A stretch of 7,086 nt of DNA, taken from positions 1-7,086 of the forward strand of contig CALBVA010000311.1 of NCBI GenBank assembly GCA_937969125.1. The letters run 5' to 3'. The notes under the pieces are model-generated. The model was not told the origin of the DNA. It saw nothing but the letters and a program-made list of their open reading frames with translations, and ran no database searches. The stretch comes from an uncultured Verrucomicrobiales bacterium (GTDB lineage: Bacteria > Verrucomicrobiota > Verrucomicrobiia > Verrucomicrobiales > Akkermansiaceae). A program made the translations under genes and the position numbers. This document shows, in pieces, positions 5,296 to 7,086 of this stretch (position 1 is its first letter; the number at the start of each line of letters is the position of its first letter).

Positions 5296-7086
5296 ATGAT
5301 CGTTCTTCGCTCCGCCATCATCCTGCTTTCTCTCGCAGCCTCTCTTTTCGCCCACCCGATTGAATTTCATAAAGACCCCTTCCGCCAATTGGAAGAAGTC
5401 TGGCCAACGCCCACCGAGGCCCGCATCGCTTCCGGTGCGCCGGGACCGCAGTATTGGCAACAGCGCGCAGATTATGATCTGAAGATCGAACTGGAGGAAA
5501 AAAAGAACCTCCTCACCGGATCGGGTCGCATCGTCTATCACAATCAATCCCCGCACACCCTGACATATCTCTGGATGCAGCTGGACCGGAATAAATACAC
5601 CCCCGGCTCTATGGGTCACCAATCGGCGGAGGCCCCGCGTTTCGGCGATATGGAGTTCGATTATTTCCAATCCCTCCTCCTCCGTGAGAAATTCGATGGC
5701 GGATTTAAGATCGATAGCCTCGTCGATGAACTCGGTGCGGAGCTAAAGCACCGCGTGGTCGACACCATGATGCGGGTGGACTTGCCAAAACCCCTCAAGC
5801 CCGGCGATAAGTTCACCTACCAAATCGCCTGGCACTACACCCTCACCAACTCCCGTACGACCTGGGGCCGGAGCAATATGGAGAAATTTCAAAAGGGCGG
5901 AAAAATCTTCGAAATTGCCCAATGGTATCCTCGCGTCTGCGCCTACACCGATGTGCGGGGCTGGCAAAATAAAGCCTTTCTTGGACGCGGAGAGTTCGCC
6001 CTGGAATTTGGCGATTATAAGGTCGCCATCACCGTGCCGGACAACCACATCGTAGCCTCCACCGGTGAGTTAAAGAATCCCGGACGTGTGCTCAAACCCA
6101 AGTGGAGAAAGCGCCTGAAGAAAGCGGAATCGAACGAAAAGCCGCACTTCATCATCACTCCAGAGGAGGCTGAGAAAAACGAAATGACCCGGGCAAACGG
6201 AACCAAAACCTGGGTCTTCGAAGCTAAGAACGTCCGTGACTTCGCCTGGGCCTCATCGCGAAAATTCATCTGGGACGCCGTCCAGCATAAGCTGAAGACG
6301 AACCAAAAACCGGTCTGGGCGATGTCCTATTATCCAAACGAGGGCGAACCGCTCTGGAGCCAGTATTCCACCCACGCCATCATGCACACGCTGGATGTCT
6401 ATTCGCGCCTGACCTTCGACTACCCCTACCCGGTCGCGATTTCAGTCAATGGTCCCGTCTTCGGAATGGAGTATCCCATGATCTGTTTCAATGGCCCCCG
6501 CCCCGAGAAAGATGGGACCTATTCCGAGCGGACCAAAAACGCCCTCATCAGCGTCATCATTCACGAAGTCGGTCATAATTGGTTTCCCATGATCGTTAAC
6601 TCGGATGAAAGGCAATGGACCTGGATGGATGAAGGTATCAATTCCTTCCTTCAGATGCTCACCGAGCAGGAATGGCGGGACAATTACCCCTCGGGTCAAG
6701 ATCCGCGGAAAATCATTCGCTACATGACCAGCCAACGGCAGCGGCCCATCATGACGAATTCGGAGTCCGTCCTCCAGTTCGGCCCAAATGCCTACACTAA
6801 GCCAGCAGTGGGGCTGTCCATTCTAAGGGAAACTATTCTAGGGCGTGAACTTTTCGATGATGCCCTGAAGACCTTTTCGACCCGCTGGATGTTTAAGAGC
6901 CCGGAGCCCTCGGACTTCTTCCGCACCATGGAAGATGCCGCCGGAAAGGATCTCGATTGGTTCTGGCGCGGGTGGTTTTACACCACCGATCACGTCGATA
7001 TGGCCGTAACCGATGTCACCCGCCACATCCTCGATCTTGAAGATCCGGAGGAGAATGCGCAGAAGGCCAAAAAGAAGGACGAGGAA
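5296..7086 (+). CDS. Secreted M1-family zinc metallopeptidase (3' end beyond window)
   Basis: The frame is open from ATG 5296 to the last base, giving 597 codons with no stop; the C-terminus lies outside. Residues 1-19 form a signal peptide (short basic start, hydrophobic IILLSLAASLFA, then HP), which supports this start, although no ribosome binding site is visible. Residues from about 59 to 300 fit the N-terminal beta domain of M1 peptidases (YDLKIELEE at 60-68, AQWYPR at 208-213). The catalytic domain shows GMEYP (390-394, equivalent of the GxMEN exopeptidase motif), HEVGHNWF with H423, E424 and H427, and the third zinc ligand E446 in WMDEG, exactly 18 residues after H427. Y500 in NAYTKPA is the candidate transition-state tyrosine. 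The enzyme should cleave N-terminal residues from peptides in the periplasm or outside the cell. GMEYP in place of GAMEN is typical of a Bacteroidota/Verrucomicrobiota subfamily. The last visible residues are rich in E and K. The substrate is unknown. Confidence 0.93.
   Translation, partial: MIVLRSAIILLSLAASLFAHPIEFHKDPFRQLEEVWPTPTEARIASGAPGPQYWQQRADYDLKIELEEKKNLLTGSGRIVYHNQSPHTLTYLWMQLDRNKYTPGSMGHQSAEAPRFGDMEFDYFQSLLLREKFDGGFKIDSLVDELGAELKHRVVDTMMRVDLPKPLKPGDKFTYQIAWHYTLTNSRTTWGRSNMEKFQKGGKIFEIAQWYPRVCAYTDVRGWQNKAFLGRGEFALEFGDYKVAITVPDNHIVASTGELKNPGRVLKPKWRKRLKKAESNEKPHFIITPEEAEKNEMTRANGTKTWVFEAKNVRDFAWASSRKFIWDAVQHKLKTNQKPVWAMSYYPNEGEPLWSQYSTHAIMHTLDVYSRLTFDYPYPVAISVNGPVFGMEYPMICFNGPRPEKDGTYSERTKNALISVIIHEVGHNWFPMIVNSDERQWTWMDEGINSFLQMLTEQEWRDNYPSGQDPRKIIRYMTSQRQRPIMTNSESVLQFGPNAYTKPAVGLSILRETILGRELFDDALKTFSTRWMFKSPEPSDFFRTMEDAAGKDLDWFWRGWFYTTDHVDMAVTDVTRHILDLEDPEENAQKAKKKDEE

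Noticed and set aside
5290..7026. Series of open frames on the minus strand (60-126 codons each) opposite the M1 peptidase gene
   Set aside because: They lie inside a strongly supported peptidase gene with intact catalytic motifs, have no recognisable domains and follow its codon periodicity. They are antisense shadows.
1..7086. A defence system, mobile element, biosynthetic cluster or other novel multi-gene system
   Set aside because: All six genes belong to known families with unrelated roles, no transposase, integrase, nuclease or repeat array is present, and there is no unexplained space over 130 bases.

Overview
The window holds six protein-coding genes packed with almost no spacing on moderately GC-rich bacterial DNA. 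They read as ordinary chromosomal housekeeping and exported-enzyme genes. I see no rRNA, tRNA, CRISPR array, transposase, phage gene or plasmid function. The organism is probably a member of the Verrucomicrobiota or a neighbouring phylum. This is an inference from three things: a compact Tat-exported PhoX/DUF839 protein, an M1 peptidase of the GMEYP type common in Bacteroidota and Verrucomicrobiota, and the lack of clear Shine-Dalgarno sequences before most starts. It is not proven by any marker gene.

Layout. Positions 1-498 (+) hold the C-terminal part of a CPBP-family membrane protease whose start lies left of the window. Its stop overlaps the start of a ComF-type phosphoribosyltransferase (495-1214, +). 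ComF converges tail to tail with hisD (histidinol dehydrogenase, 1211-2500, -), the two overlapping by 4 bases. A 128-base divergent intergenic region with a 7-bp inverted repeat separates hisD from a Tat-exported PhoX-like protein (2629-3990, +). folC (4007-5197, +, GTG start) follows 16 bases later. After a 98-base gap comes a secreted M1-family zinc metallopeptidase (5296 to beyond the window end, +).

How the genes relate. CPBP-comF and phoX-like-folC look like two short co-transcribed pairs, and hisD stands alone, away from other histidine genes. The pathways are unrelated: membrane proteolysis, competence-type PRTase, histidine synthesis, periplasmic phosphate ester or metal-dependent hydrolysis, folate polyglutamylation and extracytoplasmic peptide hydrolysis. 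I see no evidence that they form one system. The most notable large-scale signal is a change in G/C strand bias near position 2580, from G-rich to C-rich on the + strand. It could mark a replication-strand switch or an old inversion boundary.
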